This document shows positions 48,597 through 59,120 of a DNA stretch of 64,000 nucleotides, in pieces (position 1 is the first letter of the stretch; each line of letters begins with the position of its first letter). Source of the DNA: Patiria pectinifera. Taxonomy: Eukaryota; Echinodermata; Asteroidea; Valvatida; Asterinidae. The notes beneath the pieces were generated by a model. It was given only the letters and a program-made list of their open reading frames with translations. It was not told the origin of the DNA and searched no databases. The position numbers were made by a program, and so were the translations under genes. The stretch covers positions 2,490,465 through 2,554,464 of the forward strand of contig CM057149.1 in NCBI GenBank assembly GCA_029964075.1, in the 5' to 3' direction.

Positions 48597-51500
48597 CTTA
48601 AAAAAACACCAAAAACTAAAACTAAATAAACAAAATAAATAAATTCCTTAGACTTTAAACTGCCAATCCTTAGATTTCGAACCAAACTTTAAGAAGATTT
48701 TCTTCTTACTAAGACACTTCAAAGATGTAATAGGCCTATACTTCAATTTCTTTCCATAACATTGAAAAACAAAAAGGTTTGAAAAAAAATTCCATTCCAA
48801 ACAGAAGTGTTAATTAGGCAAAGAATTCAGAGAAGTGACTATTATTTCCCCCAATTTTCACCACATACAGCAGGAAATTGATAAAGACCATCCCATTTTT
48901 TGGTTGAACAAAGATTATTGACAGTGAACAATATCTAAATTTACTGTGGAATATAGTGGCATAATTAGAGCGATGAATGACAGGAAATGATATCGGAAAA
49001 TTAGAAAATAGAAACATCTTTCTCTTTAATTTCTTCAAATAATTCCATAAAATATGGTGCTATAATTCTTCGAAGGAAATTTACCAAAAATATATTTACC
49101 AAAAACTGACACACATAAGAGGAAATTGTAGTAATGCTGAAAGCAGTACTTAGAAACACAGACCAAAAGTCATTGCACTTCTTTCTCTTTCGTATGAGGA
49201 AGTCAGCTGTTATGTAAGAATGTTGCTCTGCAATGAAGCTGGGTTAGTTGGTTAGTTAGAAAAGCGGAGAGTGTACCGTGTGGTTTACATGTACAACTTT
49301 ATACTGGTGTTAGTTGCATAATTAATAGAGAATTCTCAGAAATTTCAGCTAATGGTTAATACATTTGGTAAACAATTTAACACATTTGTTCACAGTTGAA
49401 AAATTGCCAAAAACACAACCCGTTTAAATAAAAACTTCCATGGTTCGATTCGGTGAAGACGGGATGTGAATTTACATAAATTGTAAACTGCACATACATG
49501 TATGTTCACCTCACTTATGTATTTTAAAGCCGGCATACAAATTTCAGTGTTTCTTGAACAATGAGATTTTTTTCCCACAGCATTACAAATTATTTACATC
49601 CGAATTTCCTGTGATGTTGTGAAACTAATGACGTTGAAGATTTTATGAAGTCATAGAAGAAACCACAATGTTTTATACAGGCATGCAACTAGGAATTTAG
49701 AAAAAAAACGAGGAAATTCCAAACCACACAAGACTTTGTACAGTGTTTTTCAATTTGCAATGGCATTCCTAAGAATAAAAAAAACAAGGAAATCAGCGGA
49801 TCCGAGGAAAAGTCGCATGCCTGTTTATAAAAAGGAACAGAGGGAAAAATTTGCAATGTTGCAAAAGAAATTCACTAATGTAGTTTCCCTTTGTGGCCTT
49901 ATCTGGAATTTCAAGGCTACTTTTAGAATTCTATCTGTAAAAGTACACTATAATTCGAAACGTGTTGCAATATTGTGTATGTTTTTGTTGCCACTTTAAC
50001 ATCCCTTCTGATTTGCTGCTGGTGTCAATGGCCATGGAACTTATTTGTTTCCGTCAGCTTTTACATGTTAAAAAAAAAGGTTTAGTACTGCAGAAAAAGA
50101 GAGCGTTCTGGAGGGAGTAACAGTGGGAGGATGGTGGAGGGCTGCCAACTTTTGAGGATCATGAGGGAATTTTTGCACCACATGTTACTCACCGGGCCAG
50201 GGTCACAGTTGTCAATGCGTCTATGCGAGGCATTGATGTCGCCCACCACCACAACGTGCCTGAACAGTTGAAATGTGATATGGAAAGTTGAAAAGTGATA
50301 CAATGAACAATAAATCATTCACCATCAGACAGGAATGACTGTGTAATCTTAAACACGTGTGCGTTATACTGTAAGACTGGGAATTTAAAATCATTTGACA
50401 GTTCATTGCCACAGCACACCACCTGACAAACTCTACATAAAACTGGTCCGTACATTGTAAGGCTACTCTTGTTAAAGGGAATGTACAACGTTTGCTTTTG
50501 CTGCAAATTTCAGAAATAAATGGATTTGGAGGATTACAATGTAGTATGTTATAGCAAATATTGTTATAGGCCTACTGATTTGTTTCACGTTTTGGGTTCG
50601 TAGATGCTGGAAAAACCAATTATATTCTTGTAGTCTTGTTCCCTGACCCACTTAAGATGAAACGGAGCAATTTATAGACTTTGGGGAATTGTAAGATCAG
50701 AGAATCAGTTTAGCAGGCTTGTACCTCTTCACAGGTGTGCAATCAATTGCAAAGAAAATGCAGATGAACTAAATATGAAAAATTAGGAGCACTTTTTGAA
50801 AATAGCCAGTTTTCTCCAACGCTGGTCGGCTGACCAGCGTTGGAAAAATACAATTTTTCTTGAAAATGTCAGCACACCAGGAGCCACAACTTAACAGGAT
50901 GTTTTAGACTGTCATTCCCTAACAATCAAGTAAGGTATTTCGTGATAATTTGATCATTTCGTTTTTTTGATGTTTGCAAATGTTGTATCTTCCCTTTAAC
51001 AGAAACACTCTATTTTAGCTTTACGTATTAAAATACATGAAATGAAATGACAAAATTTGTGGCCGCTTAACCCCTACTAGCCTAGAACCTGTGTTCTGTG
51101 ACGGTACACTGAGGTCAATTTATCTTCCCCACCTCAGACTTTTACTCCATAGAATAGTGCATCTAGATTCCGAACGGGGTCAACCCGATGTTCCCCAATA
51201 ACTATGTTCCCCAATGCCGATGTTCCCCGAAATTCTTAGGATTAGGGTTAGGGTTAGGGAACATATGTACTGGGGAATATAGGTATGCACCCATTCCAAA
51301 CTAGTCTAGGGACTTAGTGTTGTCCACAACCTTATGTACCGAGAAAGATTCCCCTTTCCTTCTCCTACAGGATCAGTCCCCATATAACACACCCACAAGC
51401 AATCCTAAAATGTACATGCATGAATTATTCATAACCATGAGAATCCAACGCTCTCATTGGCTAATAAGCCACCAGCCAGAAACCAATTTCAACTCCAGCA

Positions 51501-54500
51501 TGGAATCATTTGTTTCTGACCTCATTAGCCAGATATGAAGGAACTCTCTCCATGTTCTCTGATAAGCCTACATGTAACTGACGTTTAAAGTTGAAATTTC
51601 TCTGGTGCACCCTCTTTTGAGATATATTATTGTGTGTTCACTTGTTATTATGTGTGTATCATGCATGTATGTGGGCAATTCCACGGTTACTCACGTTACA
51701 TTTTTGATGTACTTTTGAGTTTCCTTGGGCTGTAATTACCTTACTGAAAAGGTTTAATAACTGTTATCCCCATGGTAGATAGAGTAGACCTAGACCTACC
51801 TAAGCATCAAAGATGACATCCAGAAAAATGTGTTATGTACCGGTATGATAAACAAGACGCACAAAATCGGTTACTCACGTTACGAAAATGTAATGTGAGT
51901 AACCGTGGAATTGCCCATATCCACTGTTCTGATAGCTCTTTTATTTGATAACAACTCCCCTGAAGAAATGTTACAGTAATTGGATGGATTCAGAATATTG
52001 TTTCTATTACTTGACATTAGGGTGGCGTCCCAATTGTGTCATGAAGAAAATATGTGCCATTGACACTGCTCAGTGTTTGGGGAGGTTCCTTGAAACAAAG
52101 GTCTATAGGGAATTAGGGATTGTTGTTTGAACAATGCCGAGATAAACACGCTTTTGACCAGCAAAGGCCAAGACTTCTGTTTGCAAAAATACACATGTAT
52201 TATCAATGCCAGCAGTTGACATATTATTAGCAGTTGACTGTTCTTGGAAATCAGCAGCCCTGTCACAATACCAATAAGCTTCAATTCACAACATACATGT
52301 AAACTTGCACTCCCAAAGTCACTTTTGAAAACCCAATGCAAACAAAATGACGGGGCACAAGGGATTCTGAGTTGAACAGCTGTGAAATACTGCATGCCAA
52401 AAAAAAAAAAAAGACAACCATAAAAACCTTATGTGAACATTTTTGTCATTTCTCAATTCACAGAGGATACCACATGGAAATGCCCATAGAAAACTGATTT
52501 TGAAGAGAATGCCCATTTTGGGGGTTACGCAGGTCATACTTTGTATAAAGAGACGGTGCCGAGTAAAAACTACATGAGTAACAATATCCAAAATCCAAAT
52601 CCAAACATCCTGTTTCGTGTCACGTTTTCGACCTAAACGAAAATCCCTATATTGGCCCATGGGAAGCTGTGAGGAAAATCACCCATGGGGGGTGGGCACA
52701 GCATTATTTTCCAGAAAACTACTGCGATCAAAACATCCTGTTTTGGTTGTAAAACATTGCCTGACAAACACTGTACAGGGTAAGTAAAAAAAAAAGGAAA
52801 CCCAAATGTCGGGACCATTATTTAGTGTAGTTCCGCATGTAGCACTTTTAAAATCTAATCTATGAAAGCCCAATTCATAAGCTTTGTTTTAGTACAAGAA
52901 TCATTCAAATCACTCATGTACTTTTCAAGTTATGGCATTTTAAACACAACCACCGTGTTAAAGTTCTGTCCACGGATCACAAAAGGTAAGTGTTGTTTCA
53001 GCAAAACGAAAACAAATCACAAAGGGATGTGTGTAAATTGTTTTTTCGTTTTGCTGAAACAACACTTACCTTTTGTGAACCTTTTTTGTGATCCGTGGAC
53101 AGAACTTTAAAATGGTGGTTGTGTTTAAAATGCCATACTTGAAAAGTACATGAGTGATTTGAATGAGTCTTGTACTAAAAGAAAGCTAACAAATTGGGCT
53201 TTCATATCCTAGATTTTGAAAGTGCTACATGCATAACTTCACTAAAACAATAGTGCCAACATTTTTTTATTATTTTTTACTCACTCTGTTTTGGAGAACG
53301 AAACACATATGAAAACTACCAACTTTTTTTTGGGGGGGGGGAGGGGCCATATAATTTTATTTTTAATTAAATACTGGCATTGTGATCTCAATATTCTGTT
53401 TGGTGGCTATTTTGGGTCTTAATTTAATGCAAATCTAAAAGCAGATGGAGCAAAGTCAAGTATATAAGGTTCAGAATCAGAAACCTATTTATCTCACATT
53501 TTACATTTAAAAAAATTTTTTTTTCCAGTAGATAAGGGCATCCCTTTTATTTGTTTGGTTCTCATTTCCGACCGACCCTATTTTGGGCTCCCGGCCCAAG
53601 GAAAAAAAACCTTTTTTATTACCGCCGACCCTGTTTTGAAGCCCATTAACCCCCCCAAAAATAACAAATTAAAAAATATAATGAATACAAAATTCAGGCA
53701 ATCAGGCTCTGTGTTATTTGAAAAGCTATTGAAAATGGACACCGGATTTTTTGCGGAGTACGCTGTATAGCAACCAGTGGAATCCCAGAAGATGCGAGGA
53801 TGTCACCTCTCATCATATTAGGTGTCTGTAGTGCACCTTGACTGGTACCTACATTGTATGTCATGGCTGCCACTACAGCCAAAACATTACACGTTCCTGA
53901 GCTGCTTGGTACAGATATGGTTTTATTATTTTATTCAGTGATCAACTCATGATAAACTCATTGCAAAAAACCCCCAAAACTAGAGACAGTACACACTTGG
54001 CATCATTTAATTTAGCCATCTATATGGTTGCAACTGCAATTTGGTTTTCAGATTTTTATTTTTTCCCGAACGACCGACCCTACTTCAGAAGCAAAAAAAA
54101 AAAATATGAGAACCATAGAAATAAAAAGAGAAGCCCTACTGGTATTCCAAGAAAGGCAGGAAGCACCTATAGTCCAAAAGGACTCTTAACACAGATAATA
54201 AGATCAGAAAATTAATACGAAATCGAGCATATATACAAACTCTGTCAACTAAATTGCATATTATACAAATATTGAATGCTTCGAGTGGTGTAGTAAAACT
54301 AGCCTCCCGAGGTGATCCATGGACATTCTATTTTCCCGAGGCGAAGCCGAGGGAAAATAGAATGATCCATGGATCACCGAGGGAGGCTAGTTTTACTTCA
54401 CCACGAGATAAAGCATTCAATATTTGTTTTATAACACTTCACCCACAGATTCTGCTTGATTTCAATATTTTAAATTATTTAAATCTTAACACAGCTGAAA

Positions 54501-56560
54501 TAAACTTCAATTTCAATACAAAATTGGTGGAAAATGTATTTCTCTCTAAAAAACTACCCCTTTACAAAATGTTTGAACCCAAGTCTGCGGCGCGCTCTCT
54601 TTGGAATAATACGCGCTACGCACAACGCGCAACGCACACACCAGCATGCATTTGCACACAAATACCGCGCCTTGGAAATAGTACTTTGGTTGCTATGCGC
54701 ATAGTACTTTGGTTGCTATGCGCATAGTACTTTTGGCCGTGCACAGAAAGATAGCAAAATTAGAAAGTAACATGTGACTCGCTCTCGGCCAATCAAGACA
54801 CAGAATCTGTGGGTGAGGTGTTATAATGAGCAGCTATGCAATTTTTAGATTTCAAATGGGGTTGTTAGCTAGTATCTTTTTCTATTGAGACTTGAACATA
54901 TCCATCAAATTTGGTGCTTTGGGCCATTTTTTTTTATTTGGTCACAATTTATGTGAGGCAATAGAAATGTTAGTTGGAAGCATGCAATATATTTGCTTGT
55001 GTTCATTGGCAAGATACCTTTCTATGATAGCTCCCCCTTACTGCGTATTAAAAAAAAAAAAAAAACAAGAATAATGGTGTCACAGGAATTCCGTACAAAA
55101 CATTCACATGCCTCACATTTCTGCATTATACCCAGTGTTATACCCATTATACCCAGTAACTTGACTACATCAAGTTACAATCCTCAGAAGTCCATCACAA
55201 ATCCATCCCAAATCCATCACAGGTCCATCACAAATCCATCACAAGCTCATCACAAGTCCATCACAAGCTCATCACAAATCCATCACAAATCCATCACAAG
55301 TCCATCACAAGTCCATCACATGTCCATCACAAGTCCATCACAAGTTCATCACAACTCCATCACAAGCCCATCACAAGTCCATCACAAGTCTGTCACAAGT
55401 CTGTCACAAGTCCTTCACAAGTCCTTCACATGTCCATCACAAGTTCATCACAAGTTCATCACAAGTTCATCACAAGTCCATCACAAGTTCATCACAAGTT
55501 CATCACAAGTTCATCACAAGTCCATCACAAGTTCATCACATGTCCATAACAAGTTCATCACAAGTTCATCACAAGTCCATCACAAGTCCATCGCAAGTCC
55601 ATCACAAGTCCATCACAAGTCCACCACAAGTCCATCACAAGTCCATCACAAGTTCATCACAAGTCCATCACAAGTCTATCACAAGTCCATCCCATGCCCA
55701 TCACAAGTCCATCACAAGTCCTCAGTCTGAAGTTACATGTAGGTCACAAGCTGCATGTATTCAAATGAACTGTGACTACAACATCCCTACTGTTGTTGTT
55801 TAACCTCCGTTGGTGACTGGTCTTATGAAATGACTTGTCATTAAATTATGACTGGACTTGTGATGGACTTGTGATGGACTTGAACCAGGACACTGATAAC
55901 ACCATATCATCTTTGTACTTATGCAGTTTATGGAAAGGTTATGAAATGAGGTACAACTAGTGGTGTGCATTTGCTGGTAGTACAGGAACCGGGTACCCTT
56001 TTGAAGTAAAACACGAGTACCCTGGTACCCGTAAAAGAAACCCAACCCCAAAATTTACATCCCGGAAGTTGTCTGAAGGGCTTTATAGTTTTATGATGTA
56101 AACTACAACTTTGGCAAGCGTCATCTGTCGTGCATGCACATAAATGTGAAATCTGTTTTGGTTTTCCATGTAGCCTGGTTTTCATTTCCAAAATCCCCCA
56201 CAAGTGGCATTCAAAACCTTTCTTTTTTATTGTCTGAGCAGTGAATTCGTTAAGTTGGTTACGGGTACCTGATCCCATAATCTGGAACCGGTTCCTGACA
56301 TCAGCAGTCGGGTACTTGGGTACCCGGTTCCGATGCACAGCCGTAGGTACATGTAACTCCAAACTACTTATTCCTTTGGCTTAGGGACCATCTCAGACAT
56401 CCCCAATACTAACCTGCCAGCCTTAACCAAGGCTTCTGCCCTCAACTGAAGCAGGTTGTAGAACTGTAACTTGTAGTCCATACGTTCTTGATTCTCTCGG
56501 TCAGCTCGTGGGCAGTACACATTGATCACAACCAGGTCATGTGATATACCGTCCGCATCC
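47517..56560 (-). CDS. APEX2: DNA-(apurinic or apyrimidinic site) endonuclease 2, partial (three exons)
   Basis: In coding order the minus-strand exons are 56560-56414, 50259-50193 and 48596-47517. They join in frame: AG+G makes an Arg codon at the first junction and the second is phase 0. The product is the exonuclease III-like AP endonuclease that trims 3' blocked ends and resects single-strand breaks with PCNA. The sequence shows VINVYCPRAD, GDINASH (catalytic Asp and Asn), GTRIDYIFA and GSDHCPV (catalytic Asp-His). Two PCNA-interacting-type motifs follow, then a C-terminal GRF zinc finger. The usual family length is a little over 500 residues. About 430 residues are present here, so roughly the first 130, with the N-terminal catalytic Asn/Glu motifs, are missing. 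Their exons should lie upstream, beyond the retrotransposon or the window edge. Confidence 0.93.
48597..50192 (-). other. APEX2 intron between the last two exons
   Basis: AT-rich intron with no coding exon or distinctive repeat seen. The donor is GTGAGT at 50192-50187 on the minus strand. Confidence 0.6.
50193..50259 (-). CDS. APEX2: APEX2 67-base internal exon with the catalytic GDxN motif
   Basis: The exon encodes HVVVVGDINASHRRIDNCDP. The Asp and Asn of GDIN are catalytic in the exonuclease III-like fold. The equivalent human segment is VIILGDLNTAHRPIDHWD. It is bounded by TTCAG and GTGAGT on the minus strand. Confidence 0.93.
50476..50995. mobile_element. TTAA-flanked MITE with a central hairpin
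   Basis: TTAA at 50472-50475 and 50996-50999 flank imperfect inverted repeats of about 21 bases. The left end starts AGGGAATGTACAACG and the right end, reverse complemented, starts AGGGAAGATACAACA. Kolobok-type elements use TTAA targets with RGG ends and piggyBac elements use TTAA with CCCT ends, so Kolobok fits better. A perfect 13-base stem with a 4-base loop (50815-50844) lies off-centre in the element. No transposase is present. Confidence 0.65.
51185..51285. repeat. ATGTTCCCCAAT repeats with telomere-like TTAGGG tract
   Basis: Several ATGTTCCCCAAT-like units precede ATTAGGGTTAGGGTTAGGG at 51241-51259, and an inverted unit (GGGAACATATGTACTGGGGA) follows. It may be a small dispersed repeat. 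Confidence 0.65.
51673..51916. mobile_element. Inverted-repeat element (MITE)
   Basis: The left end GGGCAATTCCACGGTTACTC and the right end GAGTAACCGTGGAATTGCCC are inverted repeats that continue with ACGTTACATTTT / AAAATGTAATGT, giving arms of about 32 bases with few mismatches. The interior is 180 bases without coding capacity. I could not settle the target duplication. Confidence 0.75.
52775..53289. mobile_element. Long foldback element
   Basis: Two arms of about 240 bases are near-perfect inverted copies around a loop of about 30 bases at 53013-53042. Shared words in inverted orientation include GTGATCCGTGGACAGAAC, AGTGTTGTTTCAGC and GAATTGGGCTTTCAT or close variants. Identity is highest near the loop and falls toward the ends. 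No coding sequence is present. Confidence 0.85.
53525..54142. mobile_element. Inverted-repeat element (MITE-like), about 620 bases
   Basis: The ends CCAGTAGATAAGGGC and AAGCCCTACTGG are imperfect inverted repeats. They are followed inside by inverted copies of GGTTCTCAT and of CGACCGACCCTA. Arms run about 60 bases. The interior has no coding capacity. No target duplication is clear. Confidence 0.6.
54261..54434. repeat. Near-perfect 170-base hairpin
   Basis: Two arms of about 80 bases are roughly 90% identical in inverted orientation, sharing AAATATTGAATGCTT, GTAAAACTAGCCTCCC, GTGATCCATGGA and ATTCTATTTTCCC. The centre is around 54343-54350. It abuts the element at 54429 and may be its subterminal part or a second insertion. 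Confidence 0.85.
54429..54826. mobile_element. Inverted-repeat element with internal 23-base tandem units
   Basis: The left end TTATAACACTTCACCCACAG pairs with the right end CTGTGGGTGAGGTGTTATAA, continuing for about 28 bases. Inside are two tandem GTACTTTGGTTGCTATGCGC units and a CG-rich stretch. The right 145 bases also occur at 45861-46030. Confidence 0.75.
55189..55720. repeat. 11-base minisatellite (CATCACAAGTC)n, about 48 units
   Basis: Unit CATCACAAGTC with common variants CATCACAAGTT and GTCACAAGTCT. Because 11 is not a multiple of three and the unit lacks stops in all three frames, the array is open in every plus-strand frame. That produces a spurious long open frame with an 11-residue period. 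Short inverted copies (GGACTTGTGAT) lie at 55853-55882. Confidence 0.95.
56414..56560 (-). CDS. APEX2: APEX2 147-base internal exon
   Basis: The exon encodes DADGISHDLVVINVYCPRAD followed by RENQERMDYKLQFYNLLQLR and AEALVKAG. It aligns with the central segment of APE2 nucleases around INVYCP. It starts after CATAG and ends at GTTAGT on the minus strand. Its first base completes a codon begun in an upstream exon that I could not find. Confidence 0.92.
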
Positions 56561-58629
56561 CTATGGATGGAGAAAATGAAAGGACAACCAATCCAATTTA
56601 CAATTCTTGCATGCGGTGTGTCCTGTCCAAGGGGCTCTCAAAAGTGGACAAAAAACAACCTCTGTTCACGCATGGAGCCCATTGCTCAATGCACCTTAAA
56701 CGTTTTGAGAAAAACCAGAGCATAGTTTCTGTGTCTGATGTCTGTATGATTTTGTTGATGGCAGTTCTACTTTGCATTGCATTTTTATCCCAGATTCACT
56801 TGTATCAATTGTGGACCAGCTAGAAGTGTACTAGCATCCAACTGCTGAATTCAGGGCTAGGTTGGGTTTCCCCCGTCACATATTTTAAAATTGTTTTCTT
56901 GCAATTGTTTTCTTTTAAATAAAATGCATGTCACAACATTTTCACAGGATGTGTTGTACCCGTCCAGCCTTCATTTGTACTACAAATGAAATTCTGTAAT
57001 TCTCATCTCGTCACTGTAACTCTCATCCACACAAACACACTGCACCTCTTTTTGCCAAAGTAAACACTCTCACCCCCACTGATATTAATAAACTTCATAC
57101 CGGTATATTCATGTTCAACTTTACTAACAACTGTCTTCCTTGTTCCTTCTCATGCTTCTTTACCCCTAACCCTCCTCAATCCTCCAAAATCCTCCTTGTG
57201 GTTTTGGAGGATTTTGGAGGATTGAGGCTGAATGGTATTTTTTTTAGATAAGGATTTTGGAGGATTGAGGCTTAATGGTATTTTTGAGAAAAGGATTTTG
57301 GAGGATTGAGGCTGAATGGTATTTCTTCAGAAAAGGATTTTGGAGGATTGAGGCTGAATGGTATTTTGAGGCAGGACTGTCTGACAATTTTGAAGGATTG
57401 AGGGGCTGGGTACCCTTCATTTGAACACAAGTGCAACATTTTTGGATGAGGATGATTTTGGAGGATTGGAGGATGAATGCATTTTGAGGCAGGACTGTCT
57501 GAAAATTTTGAAGAATTTAGATGCTGTTGTAAAATTTTGGAGGATTGAGGATGGTTCCTAACAAAAAGGCCTAGGGGGTTAGGGTTGCAACAATTCAAGA
57601 CACTCATGGGTATTCCACCCTGGGTCACATAACAAACATAATTCATGTTTACCTTACACTCGCAGGTCTCACATCACTTTGAGATCTTATGGCCCAATTC
57701 TCTGAAACACTTAGGGTGAAGTCATTTGCACCCAATCGTCCGTAGGCTAATTTAAACATTTCTATAAGAGAACTTTTATCTCCCATTATGTGGCATAGCA
57801 ACTCTGATTTTCTTCGATTTTTTATTTTTCTATAATTTTATTACTTCATTAAATGATAATTACTTTGTTCTTTCTTTACACAGTACTTTGTACTGTCTGT
57901 CCGTTTGTGTCTGTCTGTCCTTCTTTTTGTTTGCCTGACATGCTTGTGTTGACCAGTATGTTTTTTTTTTTCCTTTATCATCTTTCCTTGTAGTTTTCCC
58001 GTGTTTTGTAAGGCATTTCTAATGATTTCTTTACACGCTCCTGGCTTCTTGAAAATGCCTCCATGCTTACTTATTCCACATTAAACTTTTTCCGTAAATA
58101 TATTCCTTTTCCTTATTGCTAATTGTATCTAATTTAATTTAATATTAATATGATTGTAACTGTCATGATTTGAAAATATGGAAATAAATGTCTACTTGAA
58201 TTGATTTGAATTGAAGTAAAATTTTCCTAAAACTTTACGGCAAGTACATTTAGGTACGTTTCCTGCTGAATACGTTTTTTTATGGCCTTGCAATGACCAA
58301 AGCATCAGGGTGTACCAGATTAATGCCTACTGACAGGTGAAAGGACAGGCCTTTGTGCATGGGGGATTATATGACTCATCTATGTATGTTTCACAATATT
58401 ACAACACAAAGTTTGTGCATTGATACAATTTGTTTTGAAGATTGTGCAATTCTCAAGGTGGGTTTCAATGGATTTGTATTTTCAAGAACAGATTTCTGGA
58501 CCCCAACAAATGCAATAACTTTGAATGATGATCGTCAGACTCTTTTCTTTCATACATCTTCTTTTGACAGCTAATGCTTTGATTACACAAATCTGGTTTT
58601 TGTTGTTGTCAAAATGTGATGAATTGATT
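56561..58629 (-). other. APEX2 intron or upstream region, no exon recognised
   Basis: I looked on the minus strand for the N-terminal nuclease motifs (WNINGIR and the GYSGVA segment) and did not see them. The segment holds the GGAGGATTGAGG repeat array at 57.2-57.6 kb. It is otherwise AT-rich. Confidence 0.5.
57163..57590. repeat. GGAGGATTGAGG array with perfect 22-base hairpin
   Basis: A perfect inverted repeat with 22-base arms (57174-57195 and 57206-57227) and a 10-base loop opens the array. Units of 41-42 bases (GGATTTTGGAGGATTGAGGC then TGAATGGTATTT) follow at 57210, 57252, 57293 and 57334. Two copies of GAGGCAGGACTGTCTGA lie at about 57368 and 57486. The ends read CCCCTAACCCTCC and GGGGGTTAGGGTT, inverted to each other. 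Confidence 0.8.
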
Positions 58630-58824
58630 AAGGTACTTTTGAGACCCGAAACCCGTTTCGACCCGAACGTGCAACTGTGTAAAAGTCGTCGTTGCGAGCA
58701 GCAAACAAAACACAGTAAATCGTGACGTAATAAACAGGACTCCCAATGCACAGTAGCATACACGAGTCCTGTTGCATGTTCGGGTCGAAACTGGACCTGA
58801 AAAACAGCTCTCAAAAGTACCTTT
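58630..58824. mobile_element. Inverted-repeat element (MITE), about 195 bases
   Basis: The left end AAGGTACTTTTGAGA and the right end TCTCAAAAGTACCTT are perfect 15-base inverted repeats. Further in, GTTTCGACCCGAACGTGCAAC pairs with GTTGCATGTTCGGGTCGAAAC apart from small differences. No coding capacity. Confidence 0.8.
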
Positions 58825-59120
58825 TGTACTCATTTCATGACAGAATACAGTTTTTCCGGAGCTTGTCTCCGAAAAACGCACTTTAGCTCCGGGGGGAGGG
58901 AGTACGGTTGTTCCATTAACATTTATGCTTGGTGCGCGCGTGAGCATCCAATCACAAGGAAGAACTGGCTCGCGGCGCGCGCACTCTTGGCGGGAACCTT
59001 CACTTTTTCTTCGGATTCACCACCGGAGACATTGTAAAAAATTTGGTCAACAAATTCCGAAAAATTTCGGGCCTTACGCCGACTCCAAACCTCCAAGTGT
59101 GAATCGTCACTGACGCGAGG

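Larger units (their letters stand above)
50260..56413 (-). other. Large APEX2 intron rich in inverted-repeat elements and satellites
   Basis: No exon was recognised in these 6.1 kb. It holds six separately listed elements or arrays: the TTAA-flanked element at 50.5 kb, the telomere-like tract at 51.2 kb, and inverted-repeat elements at 51.7, 52.8, 53.5 and 54.3 kb, followed by an 11-base minisatellite at 55.2 kb. Confidence 0.6.

Noticed and set aside
52985..52993. A GTAAGTG donor-like word in the 52.8-kb foldback
   Set aside because: It lies on the strand opposite to APEX2 transcription, no coding sequence precedes it, and its inverted copy sits in the other arm.
54993..55730. A 245-codon open frame with repeated HHKSITSPSQV-like units
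   Set aside because: It is the translation of an 11-base minisatellite that is open in every plus frame. There is no start context, no conserved non-repeat part and no splice support.
58609..58947. A minus-strand frame with SINVNGTT, considered as the APEX2 N-terminal exon with WNINGIR
   Set aside because: Only a superficial similarity. The surrounding residues do not match the family and the frame crosses the 58.6-kb MITE.
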